The notes: generated by a model not told the origin, from the letters alone. A stretch of DNA of 64,000 nt from Sphingomonas sp. CBMAI 2297 (GCF_029870595.1 NZ_JAPDIR010000005.1:124001-188000); one strand, 5' to 3'. Positions 42,696 through 52,249 are shown, numbered from the stretch's first letter. Numbers and translations: made by a program.

Positions 42696-43527
42696 CGCGG
42701 CAATTCCAGGCCTGTCGGTCAGGGTTCTACTGACCGGCTTTCCCGAGGATCTTCTCACGCTCGCGATGCTTTTTCCTGAAGGACGCCTGCCCGGCGTATA
42801 TGTCACAACGCAGGTTATCGGGCGGAAGGATGGCCTGATGGACCGTGTATCCGACGCGTCGAATACCGAAACGGTGCTTGAAGGCCCGGGATGCTCGAGA
42901 CTCGCGCATGTGCCGCACTTCGAGAGTGCGCGATGGACCGCGCTTGAGATCCTGGCGCCGCTGAATGGCTTCGCTTCCCTGGCGGATGCGAACTTCGTCC
43001 CGGTGCAACCCGTCAGTGCGTCGTTCGCTGAGGGCGGTACGACTGGCTTTATTGACCTCCGCCCATCAGTTCCTACACGCCGTCACCGGCTGATATCGGC
43101 GGATAGGGTACCGGAGCAGCGCGCGGCTATTCCTTCGCGCGTAGAACTCATGTCGTCAAATCCGCTCGCGGCCTACGCTGGCGCGGTCATTGCCGCGACG
43201 CCATCCTGGGCGGACTACTACAGGGTGCTCGAGGACATCGCGGGTGCCTGTGGCACGGACATCTCGAAGCTCCACCAGACCGGCCTCATCAGCCATGCAC
43301 TCCAACGAGAGTTCACCAAAGCGGCCAATAATCGCATGAGCGGGCGTCACGGGGCTTCAGGCAGGAAGTTCGATGGAGACGAACGCGACCTGATGAATCT
43401 CCTCGAAGCAAGGGAAGTTGTTCGTCGCGTGGTATCCGGATGGATGGACAGCATCTGCGGCGGCTATCTGCCACGTGATCGTGTCGACGGGCCCGCACTT
43501 CGATTCGGGCTTGATAATCACGACTGA
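42679..43527 (+). CDS. Unknown protein, second of a two-gene cargo unit
   Basis: A 282-residue soluble protein with no family I know. The N-terminal part opens with strands (LSVRVLLTGFPEDLLTLAMLFPEG); the C-terminal third is helical and carries a basic patch (LQREFTKAANNRMSGRHG) and ends near RDRVDGPALRFGLDNHD. It overlaps the preceding gene, with the ATG 17 bases before that stop. Convergent with the PD-(D/E)XK gene. No catalytic signature is evident. Confidence 0.6.
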   Translation: MAPRSDAAIPGLSVRVLLTGFPEDLLTLAMLFPEGRLPGVYVTTQVIGRKDGLMDRVSDASNTETVLEGPGCSRLAHVPHFESARWTALEILAPLNGFASLADANFVPVQPVSASFAEGGTTGFIDLRPSVPTRRHRLISADRVPEQRAAIPSRVELMSSNPLAAYAGAVIAATPSWADYYRVLEDIAGACGTDISKLHQTGLISHALQREFTKAANNRMSGRHGASGRKFDGDERDLMNLLEAREVVRRVVSGWMDSICGGYLPRDRVDGPALRFGLDNHD

Positions 43528-43572
43528 CAATCGGCCGCAGTGGTTCGGCTGCGCAGATGCCCTTTGGCGCGC

Positions 43573-43983
43573 CTAGCTGGGTAGGCAAGACCAGTCGTCG
43601 AGCGATCCTGCAGCCGCTGCCGAGGTGAAGCCACTGAGCCCAGGATGCTTGAGGTTGGTCTTGGTGAGCCGCAGCGCTTCGGCCTGCGGCATGATGTAGA
43701 AGCGGTCCGCTGTTCGGTCGATGCCGTTTGGGCTCATGCCGAGCCGCACCAGCATATAGAATAGGCCGGGCGTCGGCTGCTTCGGCTTCACCATCCACGC
43801 GCCTGGCTTGCACTTGCCCTTTACGTCCACGATGAAGCTCGCGCCGCTCGGCGCCCGCACAACGAGGTCGGCGAGAGGCGCGTTCGGACCAAGGGTCAGG
43901 CTGACGGCATAGCCGCGCCGGGTCAGCTCGCCAGCTGCCAGAAAGACCGCGGCCCACTCCGCTTCGTTTCGCGTCATGGTCAT
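43573..43983 (-). CDS. PD-(D/E)XK nuclease-like protein
   Basis: A 136-residue protein reading RNEAEWAAVFLAAGELTRRGYAVSL, then ADLVVRAPSGASFIVDVKGK. The order Glu (NEAEW), Asp (ADLVV), Asp-x-Lys (VDVKG) is the core of the PD-(D/E)XK fold found in small restriction-like nucleases and Holliday resolvase-like proteins. The rest (FYMLVRLG, DRFYIMPQAEA) fits the trailing strand and helices. It stands alone on the minus strand, opposite the two unknown genes. It may be a nuclease or a degenerate immunity or repair protein; the partner is unknown. Confidence 0.65.
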   Translation of the reverse strand: MTMTRNEAEWAAVFLAAGELTRRGYAVSLTLGPNAPLADLVVRAPSGASFIVDVKGKCKPGAWMVKPKQPTPGLFYMLVRLGMSPNGIDRTADRFYIMPQAEALRLTKTNLKHPGLSGFTSAAAAGSLDDWSCLPS

Positions 43984-44583
43984 TCGCCCTGGCTAAAGGG
44001 CACCCGTTGAGTTTGCGTGAAGCGCAACCGGACACGTCGGTGCGGCAGCCGGGCGCCTCGCGGGCGATGCACAGCGGAGCGCGGGACCTGCGGTGCGCAC
44101 ACTGCGGCTGGCAGGCAGCCACAGGGTTCGCGCCGATTTTGCCCGCGCTGCACACTTGCCTTGGACCGGGGGGCGCGGCGGCGGCTGGCGCACGGCTTGC
44201 GCGCGCACGCCGCCGCGCCTGCGGTGTCGGCAAGAGTGCGTCCTTTTTGTTTTGCATCGCGTCGCTGCGATCGCGCTCTACGGCGCTTCGCGCCGCCGGG
44301 CCGCGGCGCGTCCCGGCCTGGCGGTGACGATCGCTGGCGCTTGTTGATGCGGTCGGCGCGCTCGCGCGCCGGCGCTGCTGGGCCGGTCCCGGTCAGCGGG
44401 ATGGCCGTCGCGCCCTTCTAGGCCCGCTCGGGCGGGGCGCAACCCGGGCGCTGGCCCGGGTCCTCCACTCGCGTTCCTGCCTGCGGTGCGCCCCGCCCCC
44501 TGGTCGCGGGCCTTTTCGGGCTTCCTCGCCGCCCACCCCGCTTTCCGGGGCCGGGTGCGGTTTTTTGGTGAGGAGGACAGGTC
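43984..44583. other. 600-base non-coding GC-rich stretch before the DUF2958 gene
   Basis: No convincing gene: open frames here are Arg/Ala-rich and mutually overlapping. Several hairpins are visible, such as GGCGC-TTC-GCGCC (44282-44294) and CCCGGGCGCTGGCCCGGG near 44445. A T-rich GTCCTTTTTGTTTTGC at 44240-44255 is the only AT-rich part and could be a promoter or terminator element. GAGGAGGACAG before GTG 44584 is the next gene's ribosome site. Such leaders may hold element replication or control sites, but nothing specific can be claimed. Confidence 0.4.
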
Positions 44584-45030
44584 GTGGGCGAACGGGATGG
44601 GCATGGGAAACCGGGAGAGGGTGGCGGGCGCAGGGGCCTGCTCACTCCCGAGCTTCGCGCGGCGCTGCGCGAACAGGCGGGCAGCGATGCCGGGGACAAG
44701 CGTCCGCTGGTCAAGCTGTTCAACCCGATGGGCGCCGCGACATGGCTGGCGAGCGAGCTGGACGCGGACGGCGACACGCTGTTCGGGCTGGCCGATCTCG
44801 GTTTCGGCTGCCCGGAGCTCGGCTATTTTTCGCTGGGCGAGATCGAGGCGCTGCGCCTGCCCTTCGGGCTGGGTATCGAGCGCGACCTGCATTTTTCGAC
44901 GACGGTGACGCTGTCCGACTGGGCGGCATGGGCGCGCAAGGCGGGGTCGATCCTCTGGGCTGAGACGCTGCTGCGCCGCGCGAGCGACACCGCCAGCGAC
45001 CTGACGGACCGGTTTTCGTCCTCCGAGTGA
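44584..45030 (+). CDS. DUF2958 domain protein
   Basis: A 148-residue protein of a family found in conjugative elements and plasmids. Recognisable blocks: PLVKLFNPMGAATWLASELDADGDTLFGLADLGFGCPELGYFSL and IERDLHF. The start is GTG, supported by a strong GAGGAGGACAG upstream. It opens the accessory operon run of the element (then ParB, DUF736 and others). The function is unestablished; co-occurrence with ParB and DUF736 suggests a housekeeping role for the transferred DNA. Confidence 0.8.
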   Translation: MGERDGHGKPGEGGGRRGLLTPELRAALREQAGSDAGDKRPLVKLFNPMGAATWLASELDADGDTLFGLADLGFGCPELGYFSLGEIEALRLPFGLGIERDLHFSTTVTLSDWAAWARKAGSILWAETLLRRASDTASDLTDRFSSSE

Positions 45031-45130
45031 GGGCGCGAAAGGCGCGCGGCGCGCCTTTCGCCGCATCCCGAAAACCGGTCCCGCGCACTTCTCACGATAC
45101 ACGGGGCCGGCGCTCACAAGGAGCAGGCAC

Positions 45131-46924
45131 ATGAAACTCCAATTCATCGAAATCGGCAAGCTCTATGTCGATAAGGCGAACATGCGCTTCGCCAAGCGCC
45201 CGCCCGATGTCTCCGACATCCTGCCGAGCGTGCGCAAGCGCGGCATCCTCCAGACCCTGATCGTCCGGCCCGGCGAGGAGGACCGGTTCGGCATCCTCGC
45301 CGGTTCCCGCCGCTTCCGCGCCGGGCAGATCATCGCCGGGGAGCGCATCGGCGAGGGCGAGGAGTCGCCCGAGCCGTTCCTCTTTCCCTGCGCGATCCTG
45401 GAGGAGGGCGACGATGCCGCCGCCGTCGAGGCGTCGCTGATCGAGAACATGGCGCGGCTCGACCCCGACGAAGTGACGCGCTGGGAAACCTTCGTCCGGC
45501 TGGTCAAGGAAGGCCAGTCGCCCGACGAGATCGCCGACACCTTCGCGCTGCCGGTGCTCGCCGTGCGGCGCACGCTCGCGCTCGGCAACCTGCTGCCGCG
45601 CATCCGCGACCTCTATCGTCGCGACAAGATCGATGCCGCGACGGTGCGCCACCTCACCCTTGCCAGCAAGGCGCGGCAGAAGGACTGGCTGGTGCTGTGG
45701 GATGCGCCCGACACCCACTGCCCGACCGGCTGGCAGCTGCGCGGCTGGCTGTTCGGAGGGCAGGCGATCTGCGCTTCCTATGCGCTGTTCGACGTCGATG
45801 CGAACGGGTTGGCGCTGGTCGCCGACCTGTTCAACGAGCAGCGTTACATCGGCGATGCCGACGCCTTCTGGGCCGCGCAGAATGCTGCGATCGAGGCCCG
45901 GCGCGTGGCCTATCTGGAGGCGGGCTGGACCGGCGTCGAGATCATCGGCCCGGCCGAGCAGTTCCAGCATTGGGAGCATGAGAAGACGCCCAAGCGCAAG
46001 GGCGGGCGCGTCTATATCGACGTGCGCGCGAGCGGCGAGGTCGTGTTCCACGAGGGCTATCTGACCGCCAAGGAAACCAAGCGCCTTGCGCGCGGCGAGG
46101 CGCCGCCGAGCGACCAGCCCAAGGCCGCGCGGCCCGAGATCACCGGGCCGATGCAGACCTATCTCGACCTGCATCGCCATGCCGCCGTGCGCGCGGCCCT
46201 GCTCTCGCGCCCCAAGGTCGCGCTCCGGCTGATGGTCGCGCATGTCATCGCCGGCTCGCATTTGTGGCGCGTCGATCCCGAGCCGCAACAGGCCCGCAAC
46301 GATGCGACCGCCGAGTCGGTCGAGACCTGTCGCGGCGAGACGCAGTTCGACGCCAAGCGGCGGACGGTGCTCGCCGCGCTCGGCTTCGACCCCGAGACGC
46401 CGACCGTCTGCAAGGGGCGCGTCGAGGGCGGCGAGGGGGACCGCCTCACCGCGATCTTCTACGCGCTGCTCGACCTGCCCGACCGCGTGGTGATGGACGT
46501 CATCGCGGTGCTGATCGGCGAGACGCTCGCCGCCGGGAGCCCGGCGGTCGAGGCGGTCGGGACCGAGCTGGGCGTCGCCATGGCGAACTGGTGGCAGGCC
46601 GATGCCGCCTTTTTCGAGCTGGTCCGCGACAGGGAGGTGCTGACCTGCATCGTCGCCGAAGTGGCGGGCAACATCGTCGCCAACGCCAATACCGGCGAGA
46701 AGACCGCCACGCTCAGGAAGATCGTCACCGACCATCTCGGCGGTGTCGGCGGACGCGCCAAGGTCGAGCATTGGGTGCCGCGCTGGATGGCCTTCCCGCC
46801 CTCGGCCTACACCACACGCGGCGGCGTCGGCACGGTGGTTGCCCATATCAAGGCAGAGGCAGCACGGCCCGCGCCTGTCACCGAACCGGTGCCGGAGCCC
46901 CAGCCCGAGCCGCTGGCCGCCTGA
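45131..46924 (+). CDS. ParB/RepB/Spo0J-family partition-like protein
   Basis: A 597-residue ParB-like protein. The N-terminal ParB/Srx domain shows [17 protein letters not shown], then [12 protein letters not shown] (ParB box II-like) and [21 protein letters not shown] helix-turn-helix follows ([23 protein letters not shown]). The long C-terminal part is specific to this conjugative-element class. AAGGAGCAGG precedes the ATG. No ParA is next to it, so classical partition is unlikely; related proteins act as CTP-dependent DNA clamps, and here it may help maintenance or gene control of the element. Confidence 0.85.
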   Translation: MKLQFIEIGKLYVDKANMRFAKRPPDVSDILPSVRKRGILQTLIVRPGEEDRFGILAGSRRFRAGQIIAGERIGEGEESPEPFLFPCAILEEGDDAAAVEASLIENMARLDPDEVTRWETFVRLVKEGQSPDEIADTFALPVLAVRRTLALGNLLPRIRDLYRRDKIDAATVRHLTLASKARQKDWLVLWDAPDTHCPTGWQLRGWLFGGQAICASYALFDVDANGLALVADLFNEQRYIGDADAFWAAQNAAIEARRVAYLEAGWTGVEIIGPAEQFQHWEHEKTPKRKGGRVYIDVRASGEVVFHEGYLTAKETKRLARGEAPPSDQPKAARPEITGPMQTYLDLHRHAAVRAALLSRPKVALRLMVAHVIAGSHLWRVDPEPQQARNDATAESVETCRGETQFDAKRRTVLAALGFDPETPTVCKGRVEGGEGDRLTAIFYALLDLPDRVVMDVIAVLIGETLAAGSPAVEAVGTELGVAMANWWQADAAFFELVRDREVLTCIVAEVAGNIVANANTGEKTATLRKIVTDHLGGVGGRAKVEHWVPRWMAFPPSAYTTRGGVGTVVAHIKAEAARPAPVTEPVPEPQPEPLAA

Positions 46925-46955
46925 AACCTTGCGGGGCGGCGCCGCCGCCCCGCCT

Positions 46956-47273
46956 TCAATGCGCCGCGCGCCGGATCACCTTCTTGGTCGCACCGCACAG
47001 CGAGCAGCTGTCGATCCTGCGCTCGAAGCCGCCCTGGCCGGCGAGCTCGCGGGTCTTGTGGTTGGCGTGCTGCCGGACACTGAGGCCGAGCCGCTCGGCA
47101 ATGCAATCGTCGCACACCGGCTCCGGCGACAGCCGTCCGATCAGCGCCCGGACCTGGTCCAATACCGTAATGTCATCCCCCTCGAACCCGGCTTCATAGC
47201 CTGCACGGGCGCGTGGCGCAGCCGGACTGCGGCGAGCCGAACGGGCGCGGGACTCGCGTTTGTGGGTGGGCAA
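46956..47273 (-). CDS. Small zinc-finger protein with two CxxC pairs
   Basis: A protein of up to 105 residues with C-DD-C and C-SL-C pairs ([30 protein letters not shown]), separated by a helical segment with His residues ([10 protein letters not shown]), likely one treble-clef or ribbon around zinc. The true start may be inside the frame (near [10 protein letters not shown]), because the first 30 residues are Arg/Ala-rich and look like leader sequence. It is divergent from the DUF736 gene. Probably a small DNA-binding accessory protein of the element. Confidence 0.5.
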   Translation of the reverse strand: MPTHKRESRARSARRSPAAPRARAGYEAGFEGDDITVLDQVRALIGRLSPEPVCDDCIAERLGLSVRQHANHKTRELAGQGGFERRIDSCSLCGATKKVIRRAAH

Positions 47274-47555
47274 GCTTCCCCCTCGTATCCAACCGGCAGC
47301 CGCATGCGGCCTCTTTCACGATGGCCGTCTGGCACCGCGCGGCCTTGGCCAGCAACGGCGTCGCCGGCTTTCTTCCCCGGCTCGGCGCTTCGCCCCTGCG
47401 CCTTCCTCGCGAGGCAAGAAAGCCGGCTTTGGCCGCCCTTCGCTGTCGCTGCGGCCCGGCCCTGCGGGGCCGGGTGCATGCCGGCCGCTGGCGGTGCCGC
47501 CTCGACGCCATCGACGCCGCACTGGCGCGGCTTCGAGGGAACGAGGAGACTATCC

Positions 47556-47855
47556 ATGGCCACCATCGGCAGCTTCACCCGCGACGATTCCGGCGTGTTC
47601 ACCGGCACCATCCGAACCCTGACGCTCAACGTGAAGGCGAGCATCCGGCCCGCGACCAAGGACAATGACAAGGCGCCCGACTACCGGGTCATGAACTCGG
47701 GCAATGTCGAGTTCGGCGCCGGCTGGACCAAGACCTCGCGCGAGGACCGGCCCTATGTCTCGGTCAAGCTCGACGATCCGTCGCTGCCCGCGCCGATCTA
47801 CGCGACTTTGGTCGAGGGCGAGCAGGGCATCCACAACCTGATCTGGTCGCGCTGA
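47556..47855 (+). CDS. DUF736 family protein
   Basis: A 99-residue protein of the DUF736 family, a near-universal accessory of alphaproteobacterial trb-type elements: [19 protein letters not shown], then [19 protein letters not shown] and GAGWTKTS. Its ATG at 47556 has CGAGGAGAC upstream. The 282 bases in front of it (47274-47555) have only low-complexity Arg-rich frames and must hold its promoter. Molecular function is unknown; some relatives are highly expressed during transfer. Confidence 0.9.
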   Translation: MATIGSFTRDDSGVFTGTIRTLTLNVKASIRPATKDNDKAPDYRVMNSGNVEFGAGWTKTSREDRPYVSVKLDDPSLPAPIYATLVEGEQGIHNLIWSR

Positions 47856-47997
47856 GCCCTCGCGTCCCGCGCCGCCCCGGCGCGGGACGCAGCCTTGCAG
47901 GGGGTGTCGAAATCGCACCTGCCGGTTTTCGACACTCTTCGCCGGGTGCCTCGCCCGCCATCCCCGGTGCCGTTCGAAGCACTCGAGGAGTTGCGGC

Positions 47998-48225
47998 ATG
48001 GACGACGACGATATCGACCGGGCAAGCAGCGCCAGGCGCGGCTCGCCCTTTCTCAACACCGAGCAGGCGGCAGCCTATCTGGGCGTGTCGAGCCGATCGC
48101 TGAAGCGGCTGCGGGTACGCGGCGACGGTCCGGTGTTCCGCCGGCATTGCCGCTTCGTCCAATATCATATCGACGATCTCGACGCATGGAGCCGCGAGCA
48201 TAGCGCGCGCGGGATCCGGCCATGA
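47998..48225 (+). CDS. Helix-turn-helix (excisionase/MerR-like) protein
   Basis: A 75-residue DNA-binding protein: FLNTEQAAAYLGVSSRSLKRLRVRGDGPVF is the winged-HTH of the AlpA/Xis-like family, followed by YHIDDLDAWSREH. In conjugative elements such genes regulate transfer or assist excision. Its last codons overlap the traF start, so it is the first gene of the traF-transglycosylase run. Whether it is a recombination directionality factor cannot be decided without the integrase, which is not in the window. Confidence 0.8.
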   Translation: MDDDDIDRASSARRGSPFLNTEQAAAYLGVSSRSLKRLRVRGDGPVFRRHCRFVQYHIDDLDAWSREHSARGIRP

Positions 48226-48800
48226 ACAGGCGCCGCCCATCCGACGATGCGCCGCTGCTCGCCTGGGGCGAGGCGCGCCATGCCGGTCGCCAGCGCGAGC
48301 TCCGCCGGCTGCGCCTCGCCATCCTCGGCGGCGCCGCGCTGGTCCTGCTCACTGTCCCGCCCGTCTATGGCCCGGCCCCGCGACTGGTGTGGAACGCGAG
48401 CGCCAGCGCGCCGATCGGGCTCTACTGGGTGTGGCCGGGCGACGCGCCCGCGCGCGGCGAGATGGCGATCGCCTGGCCGCCGCCGCGCTGGCGATCGCTT
48501 GCCGCCGAGCGCCATTATCTCCCCGCCAACGTCCCGCTGGTGAAGCGCGTCGCCGCCGTGCGCGGCGACCTGGTCTGCGCGTCCGGGCCTCAGGTCTCGG
48601 TCAATGGCGTGCGCGTCGCGACCCGCATCGCGCACGACCCGAGCGGCCGCGCTTTGCCCTGGTGGCAGGGCTGCCGGCGGCTTTCGCCCCACGAATATTT
48701 GCTGCTGATGGATGCATCGGGCTCGTTCGACGGGCGCTATTTCGGAATCAGCGCGGGGCGCGACCTGGTCGGGCGGGCGAGGCTGATATGGCGGCGCTGA
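48222..48800 (+). CDS. traF: TraF, S26-family signal peptidase of the conjugation system
   Basis: A 192-residue S26 peptidase-like protein that matures the pilin (TrbC) in trb-type systems. One N-terminal membrane helix (LRLAILGGAALVLLTVPPVYG) is followed by the serine motif NASASAPIGLYW and the lysine in NVPLVKRVAAVRGD, the family's Ser/Lys dyad. The last domain LSPHEYLLLMDASGSFDGRYFG is the usual closing segment. Overlaps both neighbours, so it is translated as part of a single unit with the transglycosylase. Confidence 0.88.
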   Translation: MNRRRPSDDAPLLAWGEARHAGRQRELRRLRLAILGGAALVLLTVPPVYGPAPRLVWNASASAPIGLYWVWPGDAPARGEMAIAWPPPRWRSLAAERHYLPANVPLVKRVAAVRGDLVCASGPQVSVNGVRVATRIAHDPSGRALPWWQGCRRLSPHEYLLLMDASGSFDGRYFGISAGRDLVGRARLIWRR

Positions 48801-49381
48801 GCCTCGCGCTCGCCGGCGTGCTGGTCCTGGCCGATCCGGCCGGGACGTGGCGCTGGTCGGCGGAGATCGACGCGGCCGCGGCACGCTGCGGCGTGCCCGG
48901 GGACTGGATCGTGCGGGTGATGCAGGCCGAGAGCGGCGGTCGGACGATGCTCGGCGGGCGCCCGATCCGCAGCCCCAAGGGCGCGATCGGGCTGATGCAG
49001 CTGATGCCGGCGACCTGGGCGGAGCTTCGGCGCGAACTCGGCCTCGGCGACGATCCCGACCTGCCCGCCGACAATATCGTCGCGGGCGCCTGCTATCTCC
49101 GGCGCATGTACGACCGCTTCGGCTATCCCGGGCTGTTTGCGGCGTACAATGCCGGGCCCGCGCGGTACGCCGCCTGGCTTGCTGGCGAGGCGGGCTTGCC
49201 GGCGGAAACCACCGCCTATCTGCGCCGCGTGACCGGCGCTGTGCCGGTGCCGGCCGAGGTGGCGCCCTTGCCGCGGGAGCCGCTGTTCCTGGTTCGCCGG
49301 GAGGTGCCCGCACCGAACGCCACGGTCCCAGCGGCGAGGCAGGCATCGGCGATGTTCGTGCTCCGCCGCGAGGGGCCGTGA
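48788..49381 (+). CDS. Lytic transglycosylase (conjugation-associated)
   Basis: A 197-residue SLT-fold peptidoglycan lyase. A short hydrophobic leader (MAALSLALAGVLVLA) is followed by the catalytic Glu in MQAESGGRT, GAIGLMQLMPATW and the substrate-binding AAYNAGPARY. ATG 48788 overlaps the traF stop by 13 bases. It opens the wall for the type IV secretion channel, as VirB1-like proteins do. After it, 220 bases lack a convincing gene; a small hairpin (ATTTGC-TCC-GCAAAT, 49465-49479) lies there between C-runs. Confidence 0.88.
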   Translation: MAALSLALAGVLVLADPAGTWRWSAEIDAAAARCGVPGDWIVRVMQAESGGRTMLGGRPIRSPKGAIGLMQLMPATWAELRRELGLGDDPDLPADNIVAGACYLRRMYDRFGYPGLFAAYNAGPARYAAWLAGEAGLPAETTAYLRRVTGAVPVPAEVAPLPREPLFLVRREVPAPNATVPAARQASAMFVLRREGP

Positions 49382-49601
49382 CGTGGCGAGGGTGGGAAGG
49401 CTCGTCGTGAAGTCCCAGCATGACGGGCGGCAAAGCGACCCTCAAGGCCCATGGGTGCCCCCCAATTTGCTCCGCAAATCGGTTCCCCCCATGTCCGCTT
49501 CGCGGCGCCTCCGCTCACGCTCCGGCGGCCCTGACCGCCGCTTCGCCGTCCGTCTTCGGGACGCTGTCCTCGATGGTGAGGACCGCAAGCGGAGACTGAT
49601 C

Positions 49602-49958
49602 ATGGCACACTTGGTACCCATCTCGGACGCGGCCGATCGCGTGATGGCGGCACTGGTCTCGGGGCTCGAAATCGAGTTCGGACGGCAGGCGGCCGCGGCG
49701 CTGGCGGAGCGATTCCTCGATGCCGAGGAGGCCGATTTCCTTTGGGACGCACGGGCCGAGGAACGCTGGCTCGGCGGCTATCTGGGCGGCGAGGATGGCG
49801 ACATCGAGCTCGACCGGGTGCGCATTCTCGGGCGGATCGACGGGCGCTGGTTCGTCGCGGTGATGCTCGTCGACGGTGATGGCGACGTCCATGGCATGCT
49901 CGGCAAGCGCAGTTTTGGACGCGCGGAGCAGGCGCGAAGGGCGTTCGCGGATGCGTGA
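49602..49958 (+). CDS. Conserved-looking element accessory protein, function unknown
   Basis: A 118-residue protein beginning MAHLVPISDAADRVMAALVSGLEIEFG. ATG 49602 follows GCGGAGACTG; a longer frame back to 49383 contains only Arg/Pro-rich text and is rejected. It has a helical first half and an acidic beta-rich second half (ELDRVRILGRIDGRWFVAVMLVDGDGDVHG). No known motif. It lies directly before the relaxase in the position where many such elements carry a small accessory gene. Confidence 0.6.
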   Translation: MAHLVPISDAADRVMAALVSGLEIEFGRQAAAALAERFLDAEEADFLWDARAEERWLGGYLGGEDGDIELDRVRILGRIDGRWFVAVMLVDGDGDVHGMLGKRSFGRAEQARRAFADA

Positions 49959-50072
49959 AATCCGCCTCGGATCGGGCCGGGATGCGCTGTGGCACAGGCA
50001 GCGTGTCCCGGCTCTCTTTTTGCGCCTTGTGGAAGGCAGGCAGGAGAAGAAGGGAAAACAAGATAAAGGCAG

Positions 50073-50146
50073 TGTCTCGCGACCCTGCTCAAGTGACTGT
50101 CTGCACATCCTTTTTTCGGGAGACTTGCTCGCGGCGGTGCGAGACA
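50073..50146. promoter_or_regulatory. Candidate oriT region upstream of the relaxase
   Basis: The 255-base gap before the relaxase holds a perfect 8-bp inverted repeat, TGTCTCGC (50073-50080) and GCGAGACA (50139-50146), with a further GCGAGAC at 50192-50198. Between them is an AT-richer stretch with a CTTTTTTC run. Repeats flanking a nick site beside the relaxase gene are the usual form of oriT, but I cannot identify the nick sequence itself. Confidence 0.4.
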
Positions 50147-50213
50147 GGCTTCGCAGGAATGGCGGAAATCCGCGCTTTCCTCCGCTTTTCCGCGAGACTC
50201 TGCGAGGCCGGCG

Positions 50214-52172
50214 GTGAGCGAGGACGAGTTCACGCCCAAGCTCGGCAAGCCGGGCGCCAGGGACGGCAAGCGCCTGGTCAAATATGGCGGGCGCGTGCTT
50301 GCCGCCGCTCGCCTTGCGGGCAGCAAGACCGGCGTACTGGCGCGGCGCTTCGACGGTAGCCGGATCGGCCGCGGCGCGAGCATCGGCCGGCTGCTGTCGA
50401 GCCGCGACCGGTTCGCCGGTGCCCGGACGCGGCGGGCGATGGTCAAGGTGCGGCTGGTGCGGATGGCCGGCACCGGCCTCGCGGCGGCGCGCGCCCACCT
50501 GCGCTATATCCAGCGCGACGGAGTGACGCGCGAGGGCAATCCGGGCGAGCTCTACGGGCGCGATGTCGACACCGCCGACGGCAAGGCATTCCTCGATCGC
50601 TGTGCCGGCGACCGCCACCAGTTCCGCTTCATCGTCTCGGCCGAGGACGGCGCGGAATATCCCGACCTCAAGCCCTATGTCCGCCGGCTGATGGCGCAGG
50701 CCGAGCACGACCTCGGCACCCGCCTCGACTGGGTAGCCGTCGACCATTTCAACACCGACAATCCGCACACCCACATCATGCTGCGCGGCGTCGACGACCA
50801 GGGCCAGAACCTCGTCATTGCGCGGGAATATATCGCACACGGCCTGCGCGAACGTGCCGCCGAGCTCGCCACGCTCGACCTGGGGCCCCGCACAACCCAA
50901 GAGATCCAGGACCGCCTGCGCCATGATGTCGAGCAGGAGCGGCTGACCGCGATCGACCGCCGGCTCATTCGCCGGATGGATGCCGCCCGGATCACCAGCC
51001 CAGCGCACAACGATCCGTTCCAGCAGGCCGTCGCCACGGGGCGCCTGCGCAAGCTCGGCGCGATGGGGCTGGCCGAGGACTTGGGGAACGGGCGCTGGCG
51101 GCTCGCCGACGGGCTGGAGGATACGCTGCGCCGCATGGGCGAGCGCGGCGACATCGTCCGGCTGATGCAGCGCGAGCTGACGGCCCGCCGGCTCGAGCGG
51201 GCACAGGCCGACCGCGTCATCGAGGGGGAGCTGCGGGAGCCGGTCATCGGTCGCGTCCTCCGGCGCGGCTTCTCCGACGAGCATCGCGATCGCCATTATC
51301 TGATCGTCGACGGGATCGATGGACGCGCGCATTATCTCGACATCGGCCGCGCAACGGCGACCGAACCCACCCCGGAGGGCGCCATCGTCCGCGTGGCGCC
51401 GCGGACCGCCGAGGTCCGCGAGATCGATCGCACGATCGCCGCGGTGGCGGCGTCGCATGACGGACGATACTCGGTGGAGTTCCATCTAGAGCACGACTCG
51501 CAGGCCAGCCGGGCGTTCGCCGAAGCGCATGTCCGCCGCCTCGAGGCGATGCGGCGGGCGGGGTTCTCCGAAGGGCTGGCGGACGGGAGTTGGGCCGTCG
51601 CGAACGACCATGTCAAACGGGCCGCCGCCTATGAGGCGCGGCAGCTCCGCGACCGGCCCGTCGCGATCGAAACGCTGTCCGCGATCCCGCTCGACCGGTT
51701 GCCCGGCGCCGACGCCGCCACCTGGCTCGATCGCACACTGACCGGAGACGAGCTCGCCGTGGCACGCGATGCCGGGTTCGGGCGCGAGGTGCGGGGCGCG
51801 CTCGCTGCGCGCCGGCAATGGCTGGTCGAGCAGGGGCTTGCCGATGCCGACGACGTCCCCCGACTCCGACGAGGGGTGCTCGCCATGCTGCAGCGGCGCG
51901 AGCTGCTCCGCGTCGCGGACGCCTTGCGCGAGGAGTTGGGCAAGTCGTTCGTCGAGCCGGTCCAGGGCCAGAGGATCGAGGGTCAGCTGACGCGCCGGGT
52001 CGAGCTGGCGGGCGGGCGCTATGGGCTGGTCGAGCGCAGCCGCGAGTTCAGCCTGGTTCCGTGGCGGGCGGTGCTCGAGCGGCAATTGGGCAAGCCGATG
52101 ACCGGCATCATGCGAACCGATGGCATTAACTGGCATCTGGGGCGAAGTCGTACCGGCCCCCAGATATCTTGA
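50214..52172 (+). CDS. DUF3363/VirD2-like relaxase
   Basis: A 652-residue HUH-type relaxase that would nick oriT and pilot the strand. Near residue 185 the metal-binding motif reads NTDNPHTHIMLRGVD (H-x-H), with an upstream His in VAVDHFNTDN. A candidate catalytic Tyr is in HLRYIQRDGVTREG near residue 97. The C-terminal two-thirds (DLGPRTTQEIQDR, then several winged-like modules) follows the DUF3363 pattern. GTG 50214 is the start; no strong ribosome site is seen. TraG and trb genes follow, separated by a two-gene insert. Confidence 0.85.
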   Translation: MSEDEFTPKLGKPGARDGKRLVKYGGRVLAAARLAGSKTGVLARRFDGSRIGRGASIGRLLSSRDRFAGARTRRAMVKVRLVRMAGTGLAAARAHLRYIQRDGVTREGNPGELYGRDVDTADGKAFLDRCAGDRHQFRFIVSAEDGAEYPDLKPYVRRLMAQAEHDLGTRLDWVAVDHFNTDNPHTHIMLRGVDDQGQNLVIAREYIAHGLRERAAELATLDLGPRTTQEIQDRLRHDVEQERLTAIDRRLIRRMDAARITSPAHNDPFQQAVATGRLRKLGAMGLAEDLGNGRWRLADGLEDTLRRMGERGDIVRLMQRELTARRLERAQADRVIEGELREPVIGRVLRRGFSDEHRDRHYLIVDGIDGRAHYLDIGRATATEPTPEGAIVRVAPRTAEVREIDRTIAAVAASHDGRYSVEFHLEHDSQASRAFAEAHVRRLEAMRRAGFSEGLADGSWAVANDHVKRAAAYEARQLRDRPVAIETLSAIPLDRLPGADAATWLDRTLTGDELAVARDAGFGREVRGALAARRQWLVEQGLADADDVPRLRRGVLAMLQRRELLRVADALREELGKSFVEPVQGQRIEGQLTRRVELAGGRYGLVERSREFSLVPWRAVLERQLGKPMTGIMRTDGINWHLGRSRTGPQIS

Positions 52173-52249
52173 TTACGCCCAATGGTCTGGCGGCGAGCGA
52201 AGAGAAGCGGCACATACACCGACACCGCACCATCAGGCGAACGTGCACC

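Noticed and set aside
44007..44421. Overlapping plus-strand frames in the 600-base gap
   Set aside because: Two frames overlap each other with Arg/Ala-rich products and no ribosome sites; no reason to favour either.
45092..46846. A 584-codon minus-strand frame
   Set aside because: Antisense to the parB-like gene and without recognisable protein features.
49383..49601. N-terminal extension of the gene at 49602
   Set aside because: Low-complexity Arg/Pro/Ser sequence containing a hairpin; ATG 49602 has a ribosome site and a sensible N-terminus.
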